The notes under the pieces are model-generated. The model was not told the DNA's origin. It was given only the letters and a program-made list of their open reading frames with translations, and searched no databases. Source: CAZFVY01 sp964522665 (GTDB taxonomy: Bacteria; Verrucomicrobiota; Verrucomicrobiia; Limisphaerales; CAZFVY01). Taken from it: a DNA stretch of 64,000 nt. Location: NCBI GenBank assembly GCA_964522665.1, contig CAZFVY010000017.1:1-64000 (forward strand), in the 5' to 3' direction. This document shows positions 35,681-43,825 of this stretch, one piece after another (position 1 is the stretch's first letter; each line of letters opens with the position of its first letter). A program made the position numbers and the translations under genes.

Positions 35681-37708
35681 CTAGGGGGCGGCAGCCGCAG
35701 CGGCGGGCTTGGCGGCCAGGAGTTTTTCCAGTTCCGCGTTCGGCGGGTTGCCGGCGTTCAAGGCTCGCTGATAATGCCAGCGCGCCAATTCGAGAAATGG
35801 CGGCCGTTGCGTGGCGTAGATCACGGCCAGGTTGTGATGGGCCATGCCGTAGTTCGGAGAAAGCTGCACCGCCTTGCGCAAGGCGGCCTCGGCGGCCGCG
35901 CGCTGGCCTTTTTCACTCAGCGTGATGCCGAGGAAGTTTTGGGTCTCGGCGTTCTTCGGATCGAGCTTGGCGGCTTGGCTAAGGGCGTCGAGCGCGTCGT
36001 CAAATTTCTTTTCCCGGAATTTCAAGATGCCCATCAGCGTGAGCGTCCCGGCGTCATCCGGCGCCGCCGCGAGGGCTTTCTTCAAATTGACCTCGGCGTC
36101 GGGCAGCCGGTTTTGCTCCATCTGCACCACCGCGAGATTGCCCAGCGCCGCGATATTCTTCGCGTCCATGCCCACGACCTTTTGATAGTTGCGCTCCGCC
36201 TCGTCGTAACGACGGGCCGCGACCGCGGTTTGGGCTTGGGCGATCAACGGGCCGGCTCCGGCCGGCAGGGATTCGTGGGCTTTCGCGTCGTCAGCCACCA
36301 CGGGCTTCGGCGCCGGCAATTCCGGCGCCTTGAGCAAGGCCAGCTCTTCCGGCGTGTAGGGAACTTTCTGGGCCTCGAGCACCTCCAAGCGGGTCCGCAG
36401 CGTGGCCAGTTGGGCACCCACTGCCGTCGTATCATCCCGTTTTCCGCGCGGCGCCTTGGCGTCCTTTTGCGCGGCGGCGAGCTTCTTCTCCAGGTCCTCG
36501 ATCTGCTTTTCGAGCTTCTCGATTTTGCGCGCGTCCGCCGAGCTTTGCAGCGCCGGCTCGTTCCGCGCCGGCGCCGGAGTCGCGGCGCGGGCGGAGGCGG
36601 CCTGGGCGTCGAGCCGCGCTTGCAGGGCCTGGTTTTGTTTCACCAGATTGTTGCGCTCCTGGTAGGTCTCGCCGAGCGCCGACTCGAGCACGGAGATCTT
36701 ATTTCCATCCTCGACGACCTGCGCGCGGAGCTTGGCCAGTTCACCGGGCGAGCCTTCCGGCGCCGCCGACGTGGGGGCCGCCTGGTTGGCGGCGAGGGCG
36801 TTCAGGCGCTTCTGCAAAGTATTCCGCTCAACGACCAGGGCGTCGGCGCGGGCCTTTTGGGCGTCCAATTCCTTCTGCAGCTCGCGGGCGCGGCGAACCT
36901 CGGGCGAAACCGCCGGCTCCTCCGAGCGCGCGGCCAGCCGGCGTTTCAAGGCGTCGTTCTCCTCGCGCAATTCCTTGACGGCGGTGGAGTCCGCGGTTGA
37001 TTTCGGACGATTCTGCAGTTCCGTCTTCTCGCGGGTCAGCCGGGCGATGACTTCCGCCTGCTGGTTGAGTTGGCGGTTGGCCTCGGCGAGCGCCTTCTGC
37101 GTCTCGGCCAGCGAGGCGCGCCCGGCGGCGGCGGCGGCCTGCGCCTGCGCCTGTTTCATGCTAACGTTCAAAACTTCATTTTCCTTTTCGAGGGAACGGA
37201 TGCGTTCGCGGGCCTTGGCCAGCTCCCGCGGGTCCACCGCCGCGGGTTGCGCCGAGAGCGCCTCGCGCAATTTCGCGTCGAGCAACGCCTTGTCGGCGGC
37301 GAGTTGGCGGATCGTTTCGTTGAGCTGGCGGACGGTCTCGTTGGCCTGGCGGAGTTCGCCTTCCAATGGATTCGGCGTGGCCGGCTTGGCGGCCTCGACC
37401 GCCTCGGGCAAGGGCGTCACGCCCTTCTGGAGTTCGCTCATCTTCGCCAACTTATCGGCGAGGTAACGCAGCCGGAACTTGACCACTCGCTCGTTCCAGG
37501 TCGGGCTGGCTTTCTGGAGCGCCAGGAGATCGGTCTGCGCCGCCACATACTTGTCGAGCGCCGAGCGCGATTGGCCGGCGTCGTTAAGGGCGTCCGCCTG
37601 TTGAATGAGGTTGTAAATCCGGACGTATTGATCGTCCGGGCCTTCCGCCCGGACCGCCAATGTCCACGCCAAAGCGACCGTCGCGATCAAACCGGCAATG
37701 CGTCTCAT
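35681..37708 (-). CDS. Exported coiled-coil and TPR protein
   Basis: This protein of about 675 residues has a signal peptide (RIAGLIATVALAWTLAVRAE), an N-terminal helical domain, a long Ala/Glu/Lys/Arg-rich coiled coil (about residues 100-440), and four or five C-terminal TPR units. TPR examples are AVAARRYDEAERNYQKVVGM, AALGNLAVVQMEQNRLPDAE and AETQNFLGITLSEKGQRAAA. The layout suggests a periplasmic scaffold or a tether in envelope organisation. A low-complexity Ala tail ends the protein. ATG 37708 is chosen for the signal peptide. Confidence 0.85.
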   Translation of the reverse strand: MRRIAGLIATVALAWTLAVRAEGPDDQYVRIYNLIQQADALNDAGQSRSALDKYVAAQTDLLALQKASPTWNERVVKFRLRYLADKLAKMSELQKGVTPLPEAVEAAKPATPNPLEGELRQANETVRQLNETIRQLAADKALLDAKLREALSAQPAAVDPRELAKARERIRSLEKENEVLNVSMKQAQAQAAAAAGRASLAETQKALAEANRQLNQQAEVIARLTREKTELQNRPKSTADSTAVKELREENDALKRRLAARSEEPAVSPEVRRARELQKELDAQKARADALVVERNTLQKRLNALAANQAAPTSAAPEGSPGELAKLRAQVVEDGNKISVLESALGETYQERNNLVKQNQALQARLDAQAASARAATPAPARNEPALQSSADARKIEKLEKQIEDLEKKLAAAQKDAKAPRGKRDDTTAVGAQLATLRTRLEVLEAQKVPYTPEELALLKAPELPAPKPVVADDAKAHESLPAGAGPLIAQAQTAVAARRYDEAERNYQKVVGMDAKNIAALGNLAVVQMEQNRLPDAEVNLKKALAAAPDDAGTLTLMGILKFREKKFDDALDALSQAAKLDPKNAETQNFLGITLSEKGQRAAAEAALRKAVQLSPNYGMAHHNLAVIYATQRPPFLELARWHYQRALNAGNPPNAELEKLLAAKPAAAAAAP

Positions 37709-37761
37709 GCCACGATAGTAAAGGATGCCTCCCACGCGCGCAACGGGCTAATGCGCCAACG

Positions 37762-39555
37762 TCACTTCGCGCCCGGCGGGCCGCCATTTTTCAAACGTTG
37801 AATCTCCGCCAGGCCTTTGAGCGATACGTCGTTGCCCGGGTTCAGCGCCAGCGATTTGCGGAAATGCAGTTCGGCGCGGGCGAGCTTTCCCAACTCCAGA
37901 TAAACGTAGCCGAGATTGCCATGCGCTTTGAAATGGTTCGGGTCCAGCGCGACCGCGCGCTCGAATTCCTGGCGGGCCGGCTCCAGGTGGTTCAGCACGC
38001 GGTGAACGAGGCCGAGGAAATAATGGGCGTCCGCCAGATTCGGGTCGAGCGTCGTCGCGGTCGCCAGGTGGCCCAGGGCGTCCTGATAGCGCTCGCTCAT
38101 CAAAAGGGTCTTGCCCAGCATCAATTGCGACGGCGCATTCTGCGGGTCTTCCTTCACTTTCGCCTCGTATTCCGCGAGCAATTTCTCCAACTCGCGCGCG
38201 TGGTACGCCTGCGCGATCCGGTCGAAGTCCGCGTTGTCGCGCGGCAGCAGTTGCAGCCAGACCTCGCCCATCTCGTCGTCGGTCTGCGTTCCGAAGCGGA
38301 CGCGGCGCGGCGGGTGATGGGGATTGCGGACGTTGCCGGCGGAATTGTCGTAGGTGAACCGCATCGCGATCCGCGTACCGGCGGGCAGCGCGACCGGCTG
38401 GGCGAAGCGGTAATCGCCCTGCCAATTGAAATCCCAATCATTGATCCGCAGCAGCCAGCGAGTCGAGCCGTCGGGCAACTCGGCGAACGTCTCCATCACC
38501 TTGCACAAGTAATGCGCGTGGGGGAAAATCGCCAGCGCCTCAACGTCCGCCGGCAGCGTGAAATGGTCTTCGATCACGCCGTTGGTCACGCCTGGCGGCA
38601 GGTCGATCATCGGGTTGTCCAACACCAGCCGGAAGGCCTTGCGGGTCGGCGGGTTCGGGGTGAAAAAGAGGCCGATGCGCGACTGGACCTTTTCCGGCTT
38701 GCCGGTTGGGTGCAGGTGCAACTGCAACACCAGGTCCGCGCCGGGCCGCAATACCCAGGCCATCTCGGGCGGGCTGCGATACGGCAGCTTGCCCGGCTGC
38801 CAGTTCAGGAAGTGGCCGTCGGGCGCGACCATCGTGTCGGGCACGTTCATGCCGTCGAAGCCCGGCTCCGGGTCTTTCTCATCCTGCTCGCGCGAGCGGG
38901 TGGTCGGGTCGATCCCCATTCCCGCGTGATGGACGACGCGGGGATTATCGGGTTGAAATTCCACCGCGACGACGTAGCGCGTTTCGGTCCCCGGGAGCCG
39001 GATCGCGAAGCTCCGGTAAATGTCCCGCCCCTCGGCCGGCACGTTGTAGGCCTCCGGCATCGAGACGACCAAGTCCGGCTGGCCTAGTTGCCACCCTTCC
39101 GGCCATTGCGGCGGCGCCGGCAAATCCGCGGGGTTGCCTTCCGGTGCGCCCGCCGCCAGCCAGTCCTGCAACGCTTGAATCTCGCGGTCGGTGAGCCGGC
39201 GCGGATCGAGGTAATCCACCACGCCCGGCGCCGGGAGCCAGGGCGGCATGTAACGCCGCTTTGTGGCGGCGACGATATCCTTGGCGTGCTTTTTTGCCTC
39301 GGCGTACGTCAGGAGCGGAAACGGCGCCGCCGTCGCCAGCCTTCCCGAGCGATGACAAACGGCGCAATGCTGAAACAAAATGGGCGCGATCTCCCGGTCG
39401 AATGTCGGCCCGCCGCCGCCCGCCGGGGCCGCGCTGACGGCCGCCGTGTCCCCGATCGCGTCCGCCGTCGCCGCTTCGGCGCCCAACGGTCCCGGCGCGA
39501 GCAACGCGAGCGCCACGATGACCGACAACCGGATATTTTTGCCGCGGGAACGCAC
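37762..39555 (-). CDS. Cytochrome c / copper type II monooxygenase / TPR fusion
   Basis: A 597-residue secreted protein. After a signal peptide, a haem c site CAVCH lies at about residues 64-68 (FDREIAPILFQHCAVCHRSG), then a segment typical of planctomycete cytochromes. The middle (about 140-430) resembles PHM/dopamine beta-monooxygenase-type copper domains: VVHHAGMG (HH pair), LQLHLHPTG and FPHAHYLCKVM are candidate copper ligands. Residues from about 450 form TPR repeats (NAPSQLMLGKTLLMSERYQD, ADAHYFLGLVHRVLNHLEPA). Redox hydroxylation of an unknown substrate is inferred. It lies just downstream of the coiled-coil/TPR gene on the same strand (53 bp). Confidence 0.83.
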   Translation of the reverse strand: MRSRGKNIRLSVIVALALLAPGPLGAEAATADAIGDTAAVSAAPAGGGGPTFDREIAPILFQHCAVCHRSGRLATAAPFPLLTYAEAKKHAKDIVAATKRRYMPPWLPAPGVVDYLDPRRLTDREIQALQDWLAAGAPEGNPADLPAPPQWPEGWQLGQPDLVVSMPEAYNVPAEGRDIYRSFAIRLPGTETRYVVAVEFQPDNPRVVHHAGMGIDPTTRSREQDEKDPEPGFDGMNVPDTMVAPDGHFLNWQPGKLPYRSPPEMAWVLRPGADLVLQLHLHPTGKPEKVQSRIGLFFTPNPPTRKAFRLVLDNPMIDLPPGVTNGVIEDHFTLPADVEALAIFPHAHYLCKVMETFAELPDGSTRWLLRINDWDFNWQGDYRFAQPVALPAGTRIAMRFTYDNSAGNVRNPHHPPRRVRFGTQTDDEMGEVWLQLLPRDNADFDRIAQAYHARELEKLLAEYEAKVKEDPQNAPSQLMLGKTLLMSERYQDALGHLATATTLDPNLADAHYFLGLVHRVLNHLEPARQEFERAVALDPNHFKAHGNLGYVYLELGKLARAELHFRKSLALNPGNDVSLKGLAEIQRLKNGGPPGAK

Positions 39556-39999
39556 AAATGAAAGCTGGCGCCCGAAAGTCCGCCGTTCAATCTTAAAACG
39601 CCCTCGCGGATTCGCGCGGGTGTGAGACAGCGTTCGTCCGCGGGACTCCGAGACTCGAAGCTCACGTTGTCGGCGACTCGCTCGGTCCCCGGAGGGACGG
39701 CCGAACTTCGTTCCGCTTCCAACGGGTGGAGCATTCAGCCGTCCCGGGACTTAAGCCTGTCGGGCTTCTTCCCGGCGCTGAAACGCCGGTCTATTCTCAG
39801 TCAGTCGCTTCGAGACGGAGGCTACCGGCTGTCCGGGCCGTCGCGCCCACCCGACAAAGGCAGAACGGTCATTGGCAACGGCCACACTCGTGAAAGTTGG
39901 ATCGCTTCGTGAATTTGCCCCGCGGACCGCCGGTTTTTCGCTTTTTTTGCTCGTCAACGCGCGCGGGGCGGGGCAAAAACTTACGCTTCGTTTAACGCT
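39556..39999. repeat. Gene-free stretch with second copy of dispersed repeat
   Basis: No gene is seen. From about 39618 the sequence GGGTGTGAGACAG, a TTCGTCCGCGG block, CGGTCCCCGGAGGGACGGCCG, and CCGGCGCTGAAACGCCGG (about 39771-39788) match the order of motifs in the repeat at 7806-8100. The final 100 bp before guaA are AT-richer and contain the likely guaA promoter, but no confident -35/-10 pair was assigned. Confidence 0.5.
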
Positions 40000-41541
40000 A
40001 TGAACGAGCAAATCGCCATTCTTGACTTCGGTTCGCAATACACGCAGGTCATCGCGCGCCGCGTCCGCGAGTGCAACGTCTATTCGACCATCCTCCGCTA
40101 CGACACGCCCGCTCGCGAGATCGCCGCGCTTCAGCCCAAGGGGTTGATCCTGTCCGGCGGCCCGTCCAGCGTTTACGCCTCGAACGCCCCGCTGCCGGAC
40201 CAACGCATCTTTCGGCTCGGGATACCGATGCTCGGGATTTGCTACGGCGTGCAGCTTTTCGCGCAATATCTGGGTGGCAAAGTCGAACCAAGCGTCAAAC
40301 GCGAATACGGCAAAGGCACCCTCACGATCAAAGACAGCGGCTGCCCGCTCTTCAAAGGCCTGCCGAAGTCGTTACAAGTCTGGAACTCCCACGGCGACAA
40401 ACTCACCCGCGTGCCCGACGGCTTCAAATCGATCGCCGTCACCGAGAACTCCGACTACGCCGCCCTCGAGAACCGCGCCCGCCACCTTTACGGCCTGCAA
40501 TTTCATCCTGAAGTCGCGCACACCCCGCGCGGCCCCGAGATCATCAGTAATTTCGTCCACCAGATTTGCGGTTGCGGCAAGGAATGGACGATGCGCCATT
40601 ACCTCGACCAGGCCATCGAGGAAATCCGCCGGCAAGTCGGCGGTGAAAAGGTGATCCTCGGCCTGAGCGGCGGCGTCGATTCCAGCGTCGCGGCCGCGCT
40701 GATCCACCGGGCGATTGGCGACCAATTGACCTGCATCTTCGTCAATAACGGCGTCCTTCGCTCCCGCGAAGCCGACGTCGTGCAGAAAGTCTTCGGCCGC
40801 AACTTCAAGATCAAGCTGCAATACGAGGACGCCTCCAAGAAATTCCTTGAGCGCCTTAAAGGGGTCACCAACCCCGAGACCAAGCGCAAGATCATCGGGC
40901 GCACCTTCATCGAGGTCTTTCAGGCGGCCACCAAACGGGCCGGCAAAGCCCGGTTCCTGGCTCAGGGCACGCTTTACCCCGATGTCATCGAATCGGTCCC
41001 CATCGGCGGCAACCCGGCCGCGATGATCAAGAGCCATCACAACGTCGGCGGCCTGCCCAAGAACATGAAGTTTCAATTGGTCGAGCCGCTGAAATGCCTC
41101 TTCAAGGACGAAGTCCGCAAGCTCGGCCTCGAACTCGGCCTGCCGAAGGACATCGTCTATCGCCAGCCGTTCCCCGGCCCCGGCCTGGCCGTGCGCATCC
41201 TCGGCGAAGTGACCCCGGCCCGCTGCGCCATCCTGCGCAACGCCGACGCCATCGTGGTCGAAGAGATGAAAGCCACCGGCTGGTATTACAAAGTCTGGCA
41301 AAGCTTCGCCGTCCTGCTCCCGGTCCGCAGCGTCGGCGTCATGGGCGACGAGCGAACCTACGAATACACCATCGCCCTGCGCGTCGTCGAATCCCAGGAC
41401 GGCATGACCGCCGACTGGGTCCGCCTCCCCTACGACCTCCTGGAAAAACTCTCCTCCCGCATCATCAACGAAGTCAAAGGCGTCAACCGCGTCTGCCTCG
41501 ACATCTCCAGCAAACCTCCGGCGACGATTGAGTGGGAGTAG
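40000..41541 (+). CDS. guaA: GMP synthase (glutamine-hydrolysing)
   Basis: The 513-residue enzyme makes GMP from XMP, ATP and glutamine. The N-terminal class I amidotransferase has Cys 81 in MLGICYGVQLFAQY and the HPE catalytic end in LQFHPEVAHT. The ATP-pyrophosphatase P-loop is LGLSGGVDSSVAAAL near residue 224. The C-terminal dimerisation domain ends VCLDISSKPPATIEWE. ATG 40000 gives the standard length. A diverged relic of its 3' end lies 1.3 kb downstream. Confidence 0.98.
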   Translation: MNEQIAILDFGSQYTQVIARRVRECNVYSTILRYDTPAREIAALQPKGLILSGGPSSVYASNAPLPDQRIFRLGIPMLGICYGVQLFAQYLGGKVEPSVKREYGKGTLTIKDSGCPLFKGLPKSLQVWNSHGDKLTRVPDGFKSIAVTENSDYAALENRARHLYGLQFHPEVAHTPRGPEIISNFVHQICGCGKEWTMRHYLDQAIEEIRRQVGGEKVILGLSGGVDSSVAAALIHRAIGDQLTCIFVNNGVLRSREADVVQKVFGRNFKIKLQYEDASKKFLERLKGVTNPETKRKIIGRTFIEVFQAATKRAGKARFLAQGTLYPDVIESVPIGGNPAAMIKSHHNVGGLPKNMKFQLVEPLKCLFKDEVRKLGLELGLPKDIVYRQPFPGPGLAVRILGEVTPARCAILRNADAIVVEEMKATGWYYKVWQSFAVLLPVRSVGVMGDERTYEYTIALRVVESQDGMTADWVRLPYDLLEKLSSRIINEVKGVNRVCLDISSKPPATIEWE

Positions 41542-41546
41542 GCCCG

Positions 41547-41774
41547 ATGACGATCAATGAACACGATGGCGTCGTCTTAACCGCCAACCTTCCCGGCGAA
41601 AACGTGCGGGCCGGTGACGTAGGGACGGTTGTGCATATCCACCGCGCGGGGGCCGCGTGCGAAGTCGAGTTTTTCACTTTGACGGGCCAGACAGTCGCGG
41701 TCGCAACGGTCCTGGCGTCACAGTTGCGCCCGGTCGGCCGCCGCGACGAAAAGCGCGTCCGCGAACTGCCGTAG
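41547..41774 (+). CDS. DUF4926 domain protein
   Basis: A 75-residue protein reading MTINEHDGVVLTANLPGENV, then GDVGTVVHIHRAGAACEVEF and a C-terminal basic tail. It fits the DUF4926 fold: a small beta-barrel often found near toxin-antitoxin or mobile loci. The ribosome-binding site GGAGTAGG overlaps the guaA stop, so it is probably co-transcribed with guaA. ATG 41547 is preferred over the in-frame GTG 41532. Confidence 0.72.
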   Translation: MTINEHDGVVLTANLPGENVRAGDVGTVVHIHRAGAACEVEFFTLTGQTVAVATVLASQLRPVGRRDEKRVRELP

Positions 41775-41816
41775 CGCTTCCTGAAGACCATGGGGCGGTT
41801 CACGGCCCGAGAGTCT

Positions 41817-42209
41817 TCATTCGATCATGAAGAATTTCTCCCGTACAATTTCTTGCTGCACTGGCGAAAGGCTCTCCATGAAACTCTCAACGATCGCTTT
41901 CGATTCGTTGAAGAAAGCCTCCCGATGCTCTGCGCCCGAAGCCGCTAAGATAGACTTTTGACTGGCCTCGACCTGTTTCGCACCACGACACATCCATTGT
42001 TGCCATCTCAATGTAACAAGCGCGTCAAATCCCTTTGGGGCGATTCTTGGGAAAAGAAAATTAATTCGAAGCACCTCACGGATCATATCCAATCGATTTT
42101 CAGCTGGCTTATCCGGATATGGGTTTGCGAGTGACAAGTGCTCCATCGCAAGCGGGATGTATTCCTCGCAGAGAGTCCAAATTCGCTCTGCAGGTTCAGA
42201 CATTAACAT
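41817..42209 (-). CDS. Unknown small protein with low-GC codon use
   Basis: The 128-130-residue, mostly helical protein starts MLMSEPAERIWTLCEEYIPL and contains NPYPDKPAENRLDMIREVLR and SFMESLSPVQQEIVREKFFM. No domain is recognised. Its GC content and codon usage are markedly lower than those of the surrounding genes, which points to recent transfer. It sits among toxin-antitoxin remnants; an immunity or antitoxin-like role is possible but unsupported. The start could be the first or third codon (both ATG). Confidence 0.6.
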   Translation of the reverse strand: MLMSEPAERIWTLCEEYIPLAMEHLSLANPYPDKPAENRLDMIREVLRINFLFPRIAPKGFDALVTLRWQQWMCRGAKQVEASQKSILAASGAEHREAFFNESKAIVESFMESLSPVQQEIVREKFFMIE

Positions 42210-42310
42210 TATTAGAGTGTCGGCGAAATCGTCTAGAAAAACAATCGAAGTTTCGGGATCATCAGCGCGCTTCTCTAATTTTGGCGGCCTCCTAAGTTCC
42301 GCCCTCTGCC

Positions 42311-42442
42311 CATTCCGAGGCGGTGAAAGGCGGTAAACGGCAGAGGCTCCGGGTTCGCCGCGCGCTACGCGTCAGCTCGGCTCGAATTTGCGTCGGTCGC
42401 GTAGAGCGAAAACAAGAAACTGGTGTCGGTGTAAACATTCAC
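42311..42442 (-). pseudogene. Decayed VapC (PIN) toxin with internal stop
   Basis: From GTG 42442 the minus strand reads MNVYTDTSFLFSLYATDANS then SRADA, a textbook PIN N-terminus, and hits TAG at 42365-42367. In the same frame beyond the stop it continues RAANPEPLPFTAFHRLGM, matching the usual next segment of this VapC group. After 42311 similarity stops. The toxin therefore carries a nonsense mutation and has lost its C-terminus. A matching antitoxin lies 62 bp upstream. Confidence 0.7.
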
Positions 42443-42504
42443 CTCGGCTCTTCAGCGCGGGCAGCCAGAGCCATGTTCGGCAGAACCTTGCTCCCGAATA
42501 TCCG

Positions 42505-42687
42505 TCACCGTCGGCTGGAATAATCTGGCAGAGACGGAACCCGCTCATCGTTCCCGCCAGAGCCTTTGGCTTCAGCCATAACGCCAGCGCCCGTCTGCAA
42601 TTCTTCGAGCAGCCACCGGGCGACTTCCCTGCGTTCCTCCGGCGGCACTTGCCGCAGCGCTTGCTCGATTTCCCGAACACCATTCAT
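42505..42687 (-). CDS. VapB-like antitoxin orphaned by toxin decay
   Basis: A 60-residue protein reading MNGVREIEQALRQVPPEERR, then EVARWLLEELQ and a polar tail. The helix-rich start with EIEQAL and PxxERREVARWLLEEL is typical of small VapB/DUF2281-like antitoxins. It precedes the decayed VapC remnant on the same strand. A longer frame starting at 42747 is unlikely. It may still be expressed. Confidence 0.55.
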   Translation of the reverse strand: MNGVREIEQALRQVPPEERREVARWLLEELQTGAGVMAEAKGSGGNDERVPSLPDYSSRR

Positions 42688-42999
42688 ACCCACCCAAGAT
42701 GCCAGAGCCTCCCCGCTTTTGCGAGAAAGTTGTTGGCAATCCGCCAAAATGACCCAGCCTTACGGGCGTGCGAAATCGACGCGCGAAACCGGCGAATATC
42801 GAACCCGAATGTCATCCAGTCTGCGATAGCGCCGCAGCTTTCTCGTCCTCGCACAGCATCGGCAAGACGGGCGACGACGCAAGCCACGAATACACGATTG
42901 CCCCCGGCGCCGTCGAATCCCTGGACGGCATGACCACCAGCTCGACGCGCTCCTTCTCTGAACCGCCTTAGCGACTTGCCGCTGACGAGTCGCCTGCGG
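42688..42999. other. Debris between two toxin-antitoxin loci
   Basis: Apart from the guaA relic at 42836-42938, no gene is seen. Reading frames across this stretch are short and without ribosome-binding sites. It joins the minus-strand VapBC remnant to the plus-strand intact VapBC pair. Confidence 0.45.
42836..42938 (+). pseudogene. Relic of the 3' part of guaA
   Basis: These 100 bp align with guaA at about 41306-41414, roughly three quarters identical with a 9-bp deletion. In translation, GDDASHEYTIAPGAVESLDG and MTT match GDERTYEYTIALRVVESQDG and MTA of GuaA. Flanking sequence on both sides is unrelated. It is a remnant of an earlier tandem duplication or of recombination around guaA. Confidence 0.7.
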
Positions 43000-43005
43000 T
43001 ATAAT
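42976..43005 (+). promoter_or_regulatory. Sigma-70-type promoter of the VapBC pair, probably leaderless
   Basis: TTGCCG (42976-42981), an 18-bp spacer and a perfect TATAAT (43000-43005) lie directly before the antitoxin. The expected transcription start, about 7 bp past the -10, coincides with the A of the ATG at 43012. No Shine-Dalgarno precedes that ATG, so a leaderless transcript is likely. Confidence 0.6.
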
Positions 43006-43011
43006 ATGGTA

Positions 43012-43215
43012 ATGAGCAGTATCGCTGAAATCGAAGCCGCCATCGAAAAACTGCCTGCACCGCAAGTGGATGAATTGGCGGTTTGGTTGGAAACGTTCCG
43101 CTTGCGCCGCCCGGCGGCGCCTTTGATCGAGAGCTGGTTGGAACAGGCGCGCGGCGCCGCGACCCAGGGCGTAACCACCGCGGGAGTGATGGCTCTCACC
43201 CGAGGCGAGGAATGA
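43012..43215 (+). CDS. VapB-like antitoxin
   Basis: A 67-residue protein: MSSIAEIEAAIEKLPAPQVD, then ELAVWLETFRLRRP and a C-terminal tail ending GVMALTRGEE. The N-terminal helix with EIEAAIEKLP and ELAVWLE is typical of VapB partners of PIN toxins. Its TGA overlaps the toxin ATG (ATGA). In such pairs the antitoxin represses the operon and neutralises the toxin. An alternative ATG lies two codons upstream at 43006, abutting the -10 box. Confidence 0.8.
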   Translation: MSSIAEIEAAIEKLPAPQVDELAVWLETFRLRRPAAPLIESWLEQARGAATQGVTTAGVMALTRGEE

Positions 43216-43613
43216 TCCTTTTTGACACGAATGTCCTATTGGACATCGCCACAGCAGACACGCGTTGGCGGTTGTGGTCGGAAATGCAGTATCGCAGCGC
43301 CATCATTCAGGGACCAATTCTCATCAACCCAATCGTCTATGCCGAACTGGCTCCGGCCTTTGACTCTGCTTCCGACCTCGACCGATGGCTTAATCCAGCG
43401 GTGTTTGTTAGGCTCCCGCTACCGTACGCCGCCGGGTGGCTGGCTGCGCAGGCTTTCTTAAAATACCGGCGCGCTGGTGGCGCCAAAACCTCCCCCATGC
43501 CGGATTTCTATATTGGAGCACACGCGGAAGCCGAGAATCGGATTCTCGTCACACGCGACGCAGCCCGCTATCGCAGTTATTTCCCGAAGGTTGTAATTAT
43601 TGCCCCACCTTAA
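43212..43613 (+). CDS. VapC-type PIN-domain ribonuclease toxin
   Basis: A 133-residue PIN protein with the acidic residues in place: ILFDTNVLLDIA (first Asp), PIVYAELAPAF (Glu), PMPDFYIGAHAEAE (Asp) and ILVTRDAARY (Asp). Length is normal. The predicted activity is sequence-specific RNA cleavage held in check by the overlapping antitoxin. This is the only intact toxin-antitoxin pair among three such loci in the window. Confidence 0.88.
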   Translation: MILFDTNVLLDIATADTRWRLWSEMQYRSAIIQGPILINPIVYAELAPAFDSASDLDRWLNPAVFVRLPLPYAAGWLAAQAFLKYRRAGGAKTSPMPDFYIGAHAEAENRILVTRDAARYRSYFPKVVIIAPP

Positions 43614-43788
43614 TTTCACTCAGCATCCGGCCTGGAAGATCGTGAAGGTTTGTGCGGGGGACAGACAAGGTGGTGTAGGAAAGTCTCTATTTTCCTGAAG
43701 TCCAAAATGTTGCAGCTTTACGATGCAGCGCCTGCGCGCCGCTCTGAATTCCCGATTTCGTCGAAAAAAGGCGCTTTTTTCAAATTCT

Positions 43789-43819
43789 TTGAAAGATTGG
43801 CGAAAATGGTCCGTATAAG
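43789..43819 (+). promoter_or_regulatory. Candidate promoter for the structured RNA
   Basis: TTGAAA (43789-43794) and TATAAG (43814-43819) are separated by 19 bp. Transcription would begin near 43826, just before hairpin 1 of the candidate RNA. The spacer is at the long end of the usual range. Confidence 0.4.
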
Positions 43820-43825
43820 ACTATG

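Noticed and set aside
40372..41301. A 309-codon frame antisense to guaA
   Set aside because: Shadow of the highly conserved guaA frame.
42684..43199. A 171-codon minus-strand frame over the guaA relic and VapB
   Set aside because: The plus-strand VapB has a promoter, a typical sequence and an ATGA overlap with VapC; the minus frame matches nothing.
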